A stretch of 64,000 bases of DNA, from contig CAJNDS010002234.1 of NCBI GenBank assembly GCA_905221605.1, positions 12,501 to 76,500 on the forward strand, written 5' to 3'. The notes under the pieces were generated by a model that was not told the DNA's origin, did not search any database, and was given only the letters and a program-made list of their open reading frames with translations. Each line of letters starts with the position of its first letter. Within the stretch, counting starts at the first letter, position 1. This stretch comes from Symbiodinium natans (lineage: Eukaryota > Sar > Dinophyceae > Suessiales > Symbiodiniaceae). This document shows, piece after piece, positions 35,473 to 44,656 of this stretch. Made by a program: the position numbers and the translations under genes.

Positions 35473-36421
35473 CTTTGCAGGCTCTAAGTTGCAATCTCGA
35501 GCAGCACCCGTCCAAACGCTGACAGCTACCATGCAACGTTCCTGCTGACGAGCAGCTTGATACTCGACAGCATCTGCTGTGGTAACAACATGTGGGGCGA
35601 ACGCCGCCTGTGCATCCCAATCTGCCTCTGCACGAAGTGGTTCACGCAGGGCGTTCTCAGCTGTTTGGGGTGGGGGGGAGCGCTATCCGCAACAAAGCTA
35701 CCATGTCGCAAACATGCATCTTGTTTATGAAGACGCTCTTGCTTCAACTTCAAAGTCCCGCCTGCGGCTTGATTTCTGCATCTGCTTCTGCGATGGCAGA
35801 TGTCATGCTCCGGAAGGGTGCTCTGCTGCGAATGTTACTGTAGCGTGACTTGGCGTGTTGGAAGTCATGGCATTGACGGGAGCAAACATACATGATTCCC
35901 ATGTTTATGGTTCTTTGCGGCATGCAAAACACGACATGGTTGAAACACTAAGACTAAGAAAAGAGGGCCGAAAGCAGCGTGCGCGGCACCTTCTCCGCTC
36001 AAGCCCCCTACACGATCTACACGGACACTGCCGTGCCCAATGCTTTCGTATGCTGACTTGACAATGCCACAAGACATCCTGGGGTTGCTGCTTTTCTCCA
36101 ACGCTCCAACACTGTCCCTGTGCCGGAGATACATCTCAGGCTAGCAATCAAAATTCCAGATGGCCACCACCCTTATCTTGCGATTGTGGACGAGCATGCT
36201 GGCGGCGACCATCTCAGGGCACACCACGCGAGAGCAGAGACAGTGGAGCTGACGACAAGGCACCTTGCCCTGGTGACCTGGTGATGTCCAGCTTAGCATT
36301 CTCCGCAAGTCACCGCTGTCCAAGTACGAAGATGAAGTGCTGGAGCGACTACACGGGTCGTCAACCATGACCGTCTGTTGCAGCTTCTAGATGAAGATCG
36401 TTGTTTTTCTTTCGGCGCGGA
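35473..36421. other. Intergenic, 5' exons of neighbour possible
   Basis: No recognisable coding motif. The transcription start and first exon of the glycosyltransferase-like gene should lie here. Confidence 0.4.
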
Positions 36422-37828
36422 TCATGTGTCCTTCTCCAGCAACAGGCGGTGCACCTCCAAGTGCCCCCTTTGTAATGCGATGGATACAGGGGTTTCACCT
36501 TTATGATTGGCTTGGTCAACATCGACGCCCGCACGCAACAGCAACCGAACAATTGCTACGTTTCCTCGATGAACCGCCACGGACAAGGGCGTGGCACCAT
36601 TGGCCCCTGTTGCCTTGGATGGGTCCGCGTGGGCCTCCAATAGCATTTGCACAGCCCCGGCATGGCCATTCAATGAGGCTACAAAGACAGGAGTTAGACC
36701 TCGCGCGTCTGCTTTCTCCATATCTGCTTGGGCTTCCAAGAGCAGGCTTATGCTTTGCAGTTGGTCACGCGAGGTTGCTGCGAATAGCGGGCTGGCACCA
36801 CGGTCAGTGGATTGATCCTGGTCGGCCTTCGCTTCAAGCAGCAAGCGAACAACCTTGTGGTGGCCCTTGTCCGCTGCGATGAAGAGTGGGCTTAAACCAT
36901 GCCGATCAGCCTTGGTCGCGTCTGCGCGTGCTTCAAGCAACAAACGGGCAATTTTCAGAAAACCTTGGCCGCAGGTAATCTGCAAAGGAGTGCATCTATC
37001 GAATCTCGTCGCCTGGTCTGTCTCGGCGGCAGCTTCCAAGAGCAGGTGTAGGATCCGCTCGAGGACCCGCTCGTCACGGTTCTGAGCCGCGCAGAACACC
37101 GGAGTTTGCCCCTGCATGTCCTGCTTGTCCGTGTCCGCGTGAGCCTCGATCAAAAGACCAACAAGCCCTGAGAAGCCCAGCCTACACGCCTCGTGCAAAG
37201 GAGTGATGCCGTGCCGGTTGGGCGGGCTTGCATCAGCGGCGGCTTCAAGCAAGAGACGTGCCACGTTCTTGTGCGCGCTGCGCGTTGCCATGTGCAGTGG
37301 AGTAGCACCATCTTGGTCAGTCCTGTTCTTGTCTGCTTGGGCTTCTACCAGAAGCCGAACAACTTCCACGTGCCCATGTCCTGATGCAACACACAACGGA
37401 CTTGGCACTTGTAGAGGTTCTGGGTCTTGTGGCTCTTGAAGAAGCCGATCTAAGTTTAAGACATCGTTGCTGGCTGCAGCAGACACAAGCTCAGCGACTT
37501 GCTCCATCGAAGCTGGGTAGAAGCTTAGAACCACCAGTTGCAATTCTGTTGGTCCAGTTAACTCAGCATCCTCCCGCAAAATGGTGCCATCCTTCGTTAG
37601 AAGCCGCTGCCTGAACCGAGGGACGCCGCACACCGGTTGCAAGCGCCGTTTCAACATCCGAACTGGATGCTCCACCTGGGCGCCGGTTTCGACATGAGGG
37701 TCGCAAAACAAATGTAGGGTAAAGCTGCAGGGTCCCGGCAACCATTTCAACACACCAGGTGGCTGGGGTGCATCAAACGACGGCAGAAACAATGCTGCCA
37801 ATATGCTGCGGCGCCTTGCAACCTCCAT
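36422..37828 (-). CDS. Ubiquitin-like/ankyrin-repeat protein, intronless
   Basis: Open for 468 codons from ATG 37828 (an in-frame GTG at 37846 is not needed) to the stop at 36422. Residues about 30-105 form a divergent ubiquitin-like domain (FTLHLFCDPH, then MLKRRLQPVCGVPRFRQRLL, then ELQLVVLSFYP). About ten ankyrin repeats follow from residue 140 to the end, most with the GATPLHxA...VxRLLLEAxAD pattern; the fourth is lengthened by about five residues (RDERVLERILHLLLEAAAE). This UBL-plus-ankyrin arrangement is common in Symbiodiniaceae. Ankyrin arrays bind proteins, so a scaffold or adaptor role is likely (inference). A 1.4-kb gene with no intron, among neighbours with 60-300 nt introns, suggests retroposition, but no leader relic or poly-A tail is visible. 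Confidence 0.9.
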   Translation of the reverse strand: MEVARRRSILAALFLPSFDAPQPPGVLKWLPGPCSFTLHLFCDPHVETGAQVEHPVRMLKRRLQPVCGVPRFRQRLLTKDGTILREDAELTGPTELQLVVLSFYPASMEQVAELVSAAASNDVLNLDRLLQEPQDPEPLQVPSPLCVASGHGHVEVVRLLVEAQADKNRTDQDGATPLHMATRSAHKNVARLLLEAAADASPPNRHGITPLHEACRLGFSGLVGLLIEAHADTDKQDMQGQTPVFCAAQNRDERVLERILHLLLEAAAETDQATRFDRCTPLQITCGQGFLKIARLLLEARADATKADRHGLSPLFIAADKGHHKVVRLLLEAKADQDQSTDRGASPLFAATSRDQLQSISLLLEAQADMEKADARGLTPVFVASLNGHAGAVQMLLEAHADPSKATGANGATPLSVAVHRGNVAIVRLLLRAGVDVDQANHKGETPVSIALQRGHLEVHRLLLEKDT

Positions 37829-38589
37829 CGACGAGTGCCATAACACAGTGCAACAGTACAGTTAATGTTCTTCATGGCTCAATGCCGAAACGAACTTTGC
37901 AAACCCTCATACCACAAAAGGGTTTCCGTTTGGTGTGCAGGGTGGAGAAGCCAACCCTCAGCTTAAACCCAAGAAACGTCGCACGCAGCATCCAAGAAGT
38001 CCGCCCATGGCAAAGCTAATGCTTCTTCGCCCGAAACAGTGCAGACTCGCAGCATGTCTCTGCTGCGGCGGGTGCCCTACCTCTCTGAACAGTCGGATGC
38101 TGGGTTGAAGGTTCCATGCTTGCTGGTTTGAGGCTTTGGTGCTCAGAGCTTGCAGTGCCCGGTTGGGTTTACAAGTCACAGCAAGCATTTCTGCTTTCGG
38201 AGCGGTTCTCTCAGTTGGGGACACACGGCTGCAAGGAGCTAGCGCTTTGACAAAGTTTAAGCATGTGGCGATGCAGATCACGGAAGGGGTCGGGCCTGTT
38301 CAGGTGCACAAATCCGAGAGGTGTACCAAGGTTGCGCAAGAGCAGACGTGCTGACAAGCACAAATCGAGAAGTGTACCAATGGGGCCATATATGGCTCAA
38401 GACTGAGCAAGACAGCGATAATATTGTGCGATTTGGGTTTTAGGGGATGTGGATTGGTCGGGGCTTGTGAGCCTGGAGATCCTCCCGAAGAGAGTGTACC
38501 CTCAATGTACAACCCATTAGATGACCTTCCTCACAGTGCACGGATGAACCTAGGTAGTAGCCAGGACCTTGCATGCCCAGCAAGCCGCA

Positions 38590-38844
38590 GTGGAGGTGCA
38601 AACTTCTTCGTGGTCCGAAGAGACGCATGCTATGAGAGATCGCTTGGAGCAAACCCAGGTGACAGTGGATCAGCAGAACTTCATGACAGATCAGGCGAAG
38701 CCGCGCGAAGCCCTGCTACTGGCCAAGGTGGAATCCTTGCCTGGACGCTTGAGTAAAATCGAGAACATGTTGTTGCCTATGGTCGTGAGCATGAAGGAAC
38801 ACAAGCGCCGGCTAGATGCTCACGAGACTGTGACTGCTGAGTGA
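38590..38844 (+). CDS. Possible coiled-coil terminal exon
   Basis: The plus frame reads MRDRLEQTQVTVDQQNFMTD, then LLLAKVESLPGRLSKIENML, then VVSMKEHKRRLDAHETVTAE and stops at 38844. The regular spacing of Leu/Met/Val suits a coiled coil, and codon content looks real. No upstream exon could be placed, and the start shown is approximate. Family unknown. Confidence 0.35.
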   Translation: MEVQTSSWSEETHAMRDRLEQTQVTVDQQNFMTDQAKPREALLLAKVESLPGRLSKIENMLLPMVVSMKEHKRRLDAHETVTAE

Positions 38845-38906
38845 ACACTAAAACCCGCACACTTGTAGTTCAGAAGCAGGCACCTGTGTTGCTGCTAAGC
38901 TCTTCG

Positions 38907-39178
38907 GGTTTAGGGTTTAGGGTTTTTTCCCCCTAGGGGTTTAGGGTTTAGAGTTTAGGGTTTAGGGTTAAGGGTTTAGGGGTATCTGCCCAATCTGCGC
39001 CACAGATGACACCCAGGGGAGGTCCCCCGTACCTGCCGACGGAGGCTCATGCAGCCCCTACAGTACATACCGGTTCTGCAGGAACTTTAGGCCCTAAACC
39101 ACTGATCCCTAAACCCGAAACCCTAAACCCTAATTAAACCCTAAACCCTAATCTACCCTAAACCCTAAACCCTAAACT
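38907..39178. repeat. Two telomere-like arrays facing each other
   Basis: TTTAGGG words on the plus strand at 38907-38985 (interrupted by CCCCCTAGGGG) are followed at 39090-39178 by CCCTAAA words, so the two short arrays point toward each other across about 100 bp. Confidence 0.8.
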
Positions 39179-40083
39179 TTTATCCTGGGAGCGCTACCTT
39201 TGTCCGTTGGCCATGAAGCCTTTTCCCATTATAACTCATCTTCATCATTCCAGAGCCTATAAGCCCATAGCTCATCTCAGCCGCCAAAAGAACGAATTTG
39301 AGGCTTGATATAGGTTTGGGGATCTTTGACACGCTGTGCGCACTTCGGAATGGCGAGCCTGAATTTCAACCTTGGCCCAATGACTCGTCGGTTAGGGCGC
39401 TTTGGGGCAGTTTAGGGTCCAGTGGGCCCCAAGGCGCCCTTGAAGGCCAACATCCTGAAATCCGGCGCTGGGAAATTTCATGGTGCGCAGCGTTTCTACG
39501 TTGAACTTCGGCTGTTTTTGGGTAAGTTTAGGGTTGAGAACAACGGCCAAGGCTTGGGCATCACAGGATTCAAGCTTTGTTTGGCTGGGTTCTGCAGTAT
39601 GGCAATTATCATGGAAACGGTGCGCCGAAAGCCTCCCATGCAAACTTTCGTGATGACAGCCTTCAACCAACCCTGTGACGGTTTTTGACGCGTAATTACA
39701 GTAAGGCACAACTTTAAATGCTGCAAGTAGTAATTTGCTACCATACAACTTAATACAACTGGCGTCCAGAAGGAGAAGATGGAATCTTGGAACTCGAGAC
39801 ACGGCTGTCACGGCTAAATCGCTAAAACCAGTGTCAGAAGCGACGGCACAACAAACAAGAACAATACTAATAGCATAAAAATAACAAGTACAAGTAGCAG
39901 CAGCGCAAGGTGCCAGCCAAGCGGCATCTCTAGATAGAGCCTGCGCATAGTGAGTTCTCCGAATCCCAGCCTTCGACCCCTGAAAAACCTGACAAACTGA
40001 AGACAAACTTCTTTTTTTTTTTCGCGCGCCTTTTTCCGTCAGCCAGGAAGTGTCCAGTCTGCCCTTCCCGCTCCTACATGCTC

Positions 40084-40720
40084 CTACGCGGCGCGCAGCG
40101 GCAGCAGAGAGGGCAGCGCCGGTTCGGCAAGCTCGACGACTTCGCTGAGCGTCGGCTGCCCATCGCCGCCCGGCTGCGCTGGTGCGCGCCAGATGCCGCC
40201 CAGCAGCGTGGACGCTAGCGCGCGCTGCTGCGCGCAGCTCAGGAACCCCCACCAGCGGCGCTGCCAGCCTGCGGTAGCAGCTGCGCGCAGCACGGGGGGA
40301 GCTCGCAGGGACCGCACGCGAACGAGGCGACGCAGGAGATCGTGGGCCTCGCTGCCCCAACGCCCGCCGACCTCAGATGCCAGCACCACGAGCCTTTGCG
40401 GTCCGGGCCGAGCATGCTCAGGGTACCGTGCGAGTTTCCGGCGCCGCGCGACTTCGATTGCCGCGCCGTCACGATCGCGACTTCCCGGCTGCGGCATCCC
40501 GTCCGCGCGCAGGGGTGACACGAGCGTGACATCGCAGCACAGCGCCTCGCCGCGCCGTACAAGACGAAGTCGAGGCGGCGCCGATCGTCGGCCGGGATCC
40601 CAGGCGCGGTGGTGTGCAGAAGCCACTGTTGAGGCACAACGCGGCCTTCAGCGCCAACCGCCTCGCGAGCAACCCGCACCCTGTAAGAGACTCCGGCTTG
40701 GATTGCCACACAGACACGAT
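40084..40720 (-). pseudogene. RT retroelement C-terminus, broken copy (subfamily 1)
   Basis: Minus strand. First frame: VPQQWLLHTTAPGIPADDRR, RLDFVLYGA (about 40660-40555). After a frameshift near 40555, the second frame reads ALCCDVTLVSPLRADG, RRRKLARYPE, LVVLASEVGGRWGSEA, WWGFLSCAQQRALASTLLG and stops at 40084. These are the conserved C-terminal words of the large reverse-transcriptase-like ORFs that are very abundant in dinoflagellate genomes (my recollection of that family): the DVTLVSP strand, the RYPEL/VGGRW region and the WWGxLSxAxQRA helix, which looks like a restriction-endonuclease-like region. The RT domain is absent, so this is a 5'-truncated dead copy. Confidence 0.75.
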
Positions 40721-40829
40721 TGCTGCGCGCCATGAGGATCAGCAGAAGCACGGTGGGCCTTGTTTCGCCTGCAACATCCACGCGGGTCCCCGTGCGCGGC
40801 ACCTCGGCCTCAGACAAGGGGAGGCGGCT

Positions 40830-42050
40830 GTGGGTAGGAGTCGCCTGCCAGCGCGCGTCGACGAGCATCTCGTGCACGCCAGCACTAAACTCTCCGCCTG
40901 GATGCAGCTCGAGGAGGGATGCTGCAAAGGCTCGCTGCGCGGCAAAAGCGAGGATGCCGCTCCAGCAGCCCGGAGAGAGGCAGGCACCTCAGCCGCGCGC
41001 ACTCTCGCCAGCAAACAGACGAAGGTGGCGGCTTCGGGAGCCCACCTGCCGCCTATTTGATCCCGAACACCACCAATCGGCAGCGGCGCGCCCGTCCCAG
41101 CTCAGGATAAGTTCGGCGTTGTTTGCGGCGTGTGAACTGGGCAAAAACGATGCCGGGGCGGGCATCGGCGCCAGTGCGGGGCTGGCCGTCCCGGCCGAGG
41201 GGGCTGACGAGCGTGGCGTCAACTGCAAGTTGCTCCCCGCGCCACAGGGGCAGCCCATTGCAGACAACTTCAATGCGCCGGGCGTCCTGCATGGGCACAT
41301 CGAGGCTCATGTCAGCCAGCCGCACGTTCCTGGCCACACGTGCGCCACCCTGGCGCGGGATCGCTCAATAGGGATGGCGCGCGAGGCAAGGACGCCTGCG
41401 GTGGCACACGCCGCCTGGTGGTCACCTAGCACATCAAGCGGCCGGCGGCAAGCGCAGGCCCGCGGTGCAAGCGGGAGCGGAAGGCGCAACCGGCGAAGGA
41501 GGAGGACGCGGAAATGCGCTTTGGGCAGCGTGACATCCTTGTCATGTGTGGGCAAAACCGTGAGAGCACGCGAAGACTGCGGCCCGGCCTGTGATAGCAG
41601 CAGCGCTCGCAAGGCAGGTAATAGGTTCGAAAATGCCATCTCGCACGCGCGCTCGTCACAGGCGTAGGCAGCACGTCGCTGCCATCCACGGAGGTGGTCA
41701 CATGATTCATCGCGTCTGCCTCGGCGGGAGATGGCGGGAGGCCGCGTGGCCTCCTCCCAGCCAGGCACTGTGTAGCTTTGGGCGCTGAGGTGGACAGCCG
41801 CGTGTTGGGCAGCCGCTGTTGACGGCAGGCTGTCAGCAAGCGGCCCCTGCAGCGCCTGCAGCATGCGCGCAGCAGCCCCCGGCGCCCTGTCGCGCAGAAC
41901 AGGAAGCGCGTCGCACCAGGACACCGGCGTTTCTGCCGGAGGTAAAACGCGGAGGAGGTAATTGGTTCGCGGGGTAGCGCAGTGATGCAGCACGAGCCAT
42001 GCCGCCTGCAAGTCCTCGACCGTGGGGATGGCCTGCAGCAGACGATCATG
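40830..42050 (-). pseudogene. RT retroelement C-terminal half, broken copy (subfamily 2)
   Basis: Minus strand. From about 42050: LQAAWLVLHHCATPRTNYLL (the region after the RT domain), then ALRALLLSQAGPQSSRALTV, VLLLRRLRLPLPLAPRACAC, RPLDVLGDHQAACATAGVLA (with the zinc-ribbon-like CxC...H...C pattern), after a shift QLAVDATLVSPLGRDGQPR and RRTYPEL, and finally AFAAQRAFAASLLELHPGG near 40880. Several frameshifts separate these blocks. Its 5' end abuts the 5' side of the plus-strand copy at 42.1-42.2 kb, so the two copies are head to head. Confidence 0.75.
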
Positions 42051-43416
42051 GGCCTCCTTGCGCGCTACCTACCCTGCAGCGCTGGTCCGGCCTCCTCGTT
42101 TACAGTCGCGGCCGTGTACGCAGCGTCCCTACTTGAGCTACCGCCTCGTCGCGACATGTGCGATATTGTGCGATGCAGGAGCTGCGCTTGACCTGCATGG
42201 GATCCTCGCTGAGGTCCGGGACACTGTCGCGAAAAGGGACGCCCGAAGAGCTCGAGAGGCGATGCGATCACTTTGGGCGGGGACCTGGCCGCAGCTGTTC
42301 AACAAGCCACGCAAGCCGCCCGCCCATCCCAGCCCCCCCCCAGGACGACGCAGCCCGAGGATGCTGGGAGGGCTTACCGCGCCGTTGCCCTGGCCCCCTC
42401 GCCCGAACTTGGGGCTTTCCAGCCTGCTGAGGCGTGCCCGCTCCCTGCGACGCAACTGCAGCGCTTCGATGCGCGCGCCGGGGAGCTGCGGCGAGCCCCT
42501 CGGCACACCTCCGAATCCTCCTTGACGATGAGGAGGATGGTCGGCTCCTCCACATTGGGGCAAAACGCCTGGCACAAGCTGACATTCCGCCGCTTGCCGT
42601 TGCTGCGCTCCGTGTTGGCCGCATGGTCGCGCTGCGCAAGTCCGGAAGGGCGTGCGGGCCCTTGTTGTGGGGGATGTCCTCAGACGCCTCACTTGCCGGG
42701 TCCTGGCCCAAGCCTATGCGCAGCCTATGCGGCTCAGCTGCAGTCCCGCTTGAGCACACGCGCTGGCACAGAGGCCCTCGCACACGTCGCCACCGAAAGA
42801 CATCCACGGGCCACCATAGTGTCCGTTGATGCGGCTGGGGTTTACCGCGGGGCCATGCTGGCACCGTTGCACGCGAGGCCTGAGCTGCAGCCACTACTTC
42901 CTTACACCCGGCAGTTTTACGCCACACCTAGCTCCTACACGTGGGTCGACGCCTGGGGCACTTGCCACACCGTTACCCAAGGGGAGGAGAAGGGCGATCC
43001 CTTGTACTCGCTCGCTGCCCATCCCGCGCTCCATGCGTTGCATGCCGGAGCGGCGGCTACCTTCGCCCCGACGAGCCTGCTCGCGTTTTTAGATCACCAC
43101 GACGCGCCCCCGCGCCAGGACGTCGTTGGACACTATCTGTGGCATCGGGCAAAACACGAATGATGGGCGCTCGCGAGGGGCCCGCGCCACCAGGCATCGC
43201 GGAGCTCGGTGACGATGTCTGGCGAGGTGACCTACGCTCCGATCAGCGCGGCATCGTCGTTCTGGGCACCCCAGTCGGGCACCCGGATTTCATCCAAGCC
43301 TGGGCAACCCGCCGCCTCGAGGACGAGGAGCAGCTACTCCGCCAGCTGCCAAAGCTGCCGGACCTGCAATGCCCATGGCTGCTCCGCACGGTGCCGCCGC
43401 AGGAGATCCTCGCCTA

Positions 43417-43433
43417 TGCCCGCGCCCATGATC
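43417..43433 (+). repeat. Target-site duplication, left copy
   Basis: The 17 bases TGCCCGCGCCCATGATC occur here and again, exactly, at 47606-47622. They flank the LINE. The last C could also be the first C of the spliced leader. Confidence 0.92.
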
Positions 43434-43474
43434 CGTAGCCATTTTGGCTCAAGGGCTCAAGTCGCTCAAGGCTC
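43433..43474 (+). other. Dinoflagellate spliced leader with relic copies
   Basis: CCGTAGCC at 43433 followed without break by ATTTTGGCTCAAG to 43453 is the 21-base core of the conserved dinoflagellate trans-spliced leader (established knowledge). It is followed by GGCTCAAG (43454-43461), TCGCTCAAG (43462-43470) and GCTC. These look like 3' ends of older leaders, kept because each new trans-splicing uses an AG inside the previous one. It marks the exact 5' end of the retrotransposed mRNA. Confidence 0.93.
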
Positions 43475-43516
43475 TAGTCTTTGTTTTCTGTTGGGGATAG
43501 CTCACGCCATCGCGCC

Positions 43517-44587
43517 ATGCCGCTTTCAGAAGAGCAAACAATGCGCTTGAAAAACCCCGAGACGACGGTCGGCTTCAAACAGGACAACCCAAAGAAGCCA
43601 GGGACCAAATCGTGGGAACGGTATGATAAATACAAATCGGCTGGCTCAGTCGGGCAAGCGACTTCATTGGGGGCATCTTGGTCGGATTTGAGCACCGACT
43701 TTGAAAAGGGCTACTTGACATTCAAAGATGAAAACACGCCTGGGGCAGCAAAGCGGGGTGCTCCGGATGGAACCCCTGACCGTGAAGCTCATAACCGGGC
43801 AAAACACAAGCCGAAGGAACCCAGCCCTAAACCCTTGATGTTAGGAATGGCGTCGGACGTAGTTGGCAGTGCAGGATCGGCTCCGCTTGAAATGAGTGCG
43901 GCCACGGTTGCAACTTTCCGTGCCATTATGCGTGAAGAGTTGTCCGAGTTCGAGCAGTCCATTTCCTCAAGATTCGATGCTTCCTTCACACGTCTCCAGG
44001 ATGAGTTGCATCGCGAAACCACAGCTCGCAAAGAGTTGGAACAGCGGGTGGCTCGACTGGAAGCAACTCCACAACCATCCACCCAGAGCGAGGATGTGGA
44101 CAAAACAGTCGCGGTTATCGGAGGTTTTGGTGAGAAGGATGCAAATCAAACGGAAAGCTTTCTCAAGGAGATTCTTGCCGAAACCGACGGTCTTGTCGAC
44201 GTTTACGCCACAAGTCCTGATCCTGTTGTTGCTTTTGCGCAGTTCACGACACAGGAGAAGGTGCTGAAGTTCGTACGTGCTCAGAAGACACATGTGGGAA
44301 TGCGGCAGCACAAGCTTTGGGCAGCAGAAAACAAGCCTGCTTCGGAGAGAAAGCGTGGCAAGATTTTGAGTAAGATCAAAAAGTTCGCCATTGAGCTCGA
44401 CAGCATTGAGCCGCGCAATATTGTCGTCAATTATCGCCGTTGCAAAGTATCCGTCCGACACGGTGGCCAGCTCGTTCACGCAGCATTCGTCGCTGAAGAT
44501 GGGGCTGTGGAGTGGGCAGTTCGCAATTGCCCTGTGAGTGAGCAAGTCCGCGATGCCATCATGGACTTTGCAGAAGACTTGGAGTAG
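43517..44587 (+). CDS. LINE ORF1 protein, 356 aa
   Basis: ATG at 43517 (an upstream in-frame TTG at 43481 is ignored). The N-terminus reads MPLSEEQTMRLKNPE, then NPKKPGTKSWERYDKYKSA and SVGQATSLGASWSDLSTDFE, a motif shared with host proteins such as the one at 31.5 kb. The middle is basic and Pro-rich (KHKPKEPSPKP). Residues about 140-200 form a coiled coil (REELSEFEQ, ELEQRVARLEA). Residues about 210-345 form a compact alpha/beta domain (DKTVAVIGGFGEKDANQTES, FAQFTTQEKVLKFVRAQKTH), RRM-like in pattern (inference). In other LINEs ORF1 proteins are trimeric RNA chaperones that coat the element RNA; coiled coil plus RRM-like domain fits that role. It ends with TAG at 44585, in the same frame as ORF2. 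Confidence 0.85.
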   Translation: MPLSEEQTMRLKNPETTVGFKQDNPKKPGTKSWERYDKYKSAGSVGQATSLGASWSDLSTDFEKGYLTFKDENTPGAAKRGAPDGTPDREAHNRAKHKPKEPSPKPLMLGMASDVVGSAGSAPLEMSAATVATFRAIMREELSEFEQSISSRFDASFTRLQDELHRETTARKELEQRVARLEATPQPSTQSEDVDKTVAVIGGFGEKDANQTESFLKEILAETDGLVDVYATSPDPVVAFAQFTTQEKVLKFVRAQKTHVGMRQHKLWAAENKPASERKRGKILSKIKKFAIELDSIEPRNIVVNYRRCKVSVRHGGQLVHAAFVAEDGAVEWAVRNCPVSEQVRDAIMDFAEDLE

Positions 44588-44656
44588 GACACAAAACCTT
44601 GTCAGAGGGCCAAGAGGACAGAGCACCATGGAGGGTTTGCTTTCAGTAAGCGTGCC

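Larger units (their letters stand above)
37829..40083. other. Mostly non-coding, with telomere-like pieces
   Basis: Apart from the coiled-coil exon at 38590-38844, nothing coding is supported. Telomere-like words occur in both orientations at 38907-38990 and 39090-39178. The long minus frame through 39392-40360 is a shadow in the wrong frame of the RT remnant that begins at 40084. Confidence 0.45.

Noticed and set aside
38385-38400. ATATGGCTCAAGACTGAGC as another spliced-leader relic
   Set aside because: Only ATGGCTCAAG agrees with the leader; the preceding bases do not, and no gene start follows. Likely chance.
39392-40360. 322-codon minus-strand ORF
   Set aside because: Runs out of frame over the RT remnant at 40084-40360, whose real frame gives family words; starts at a non-ATG codon.
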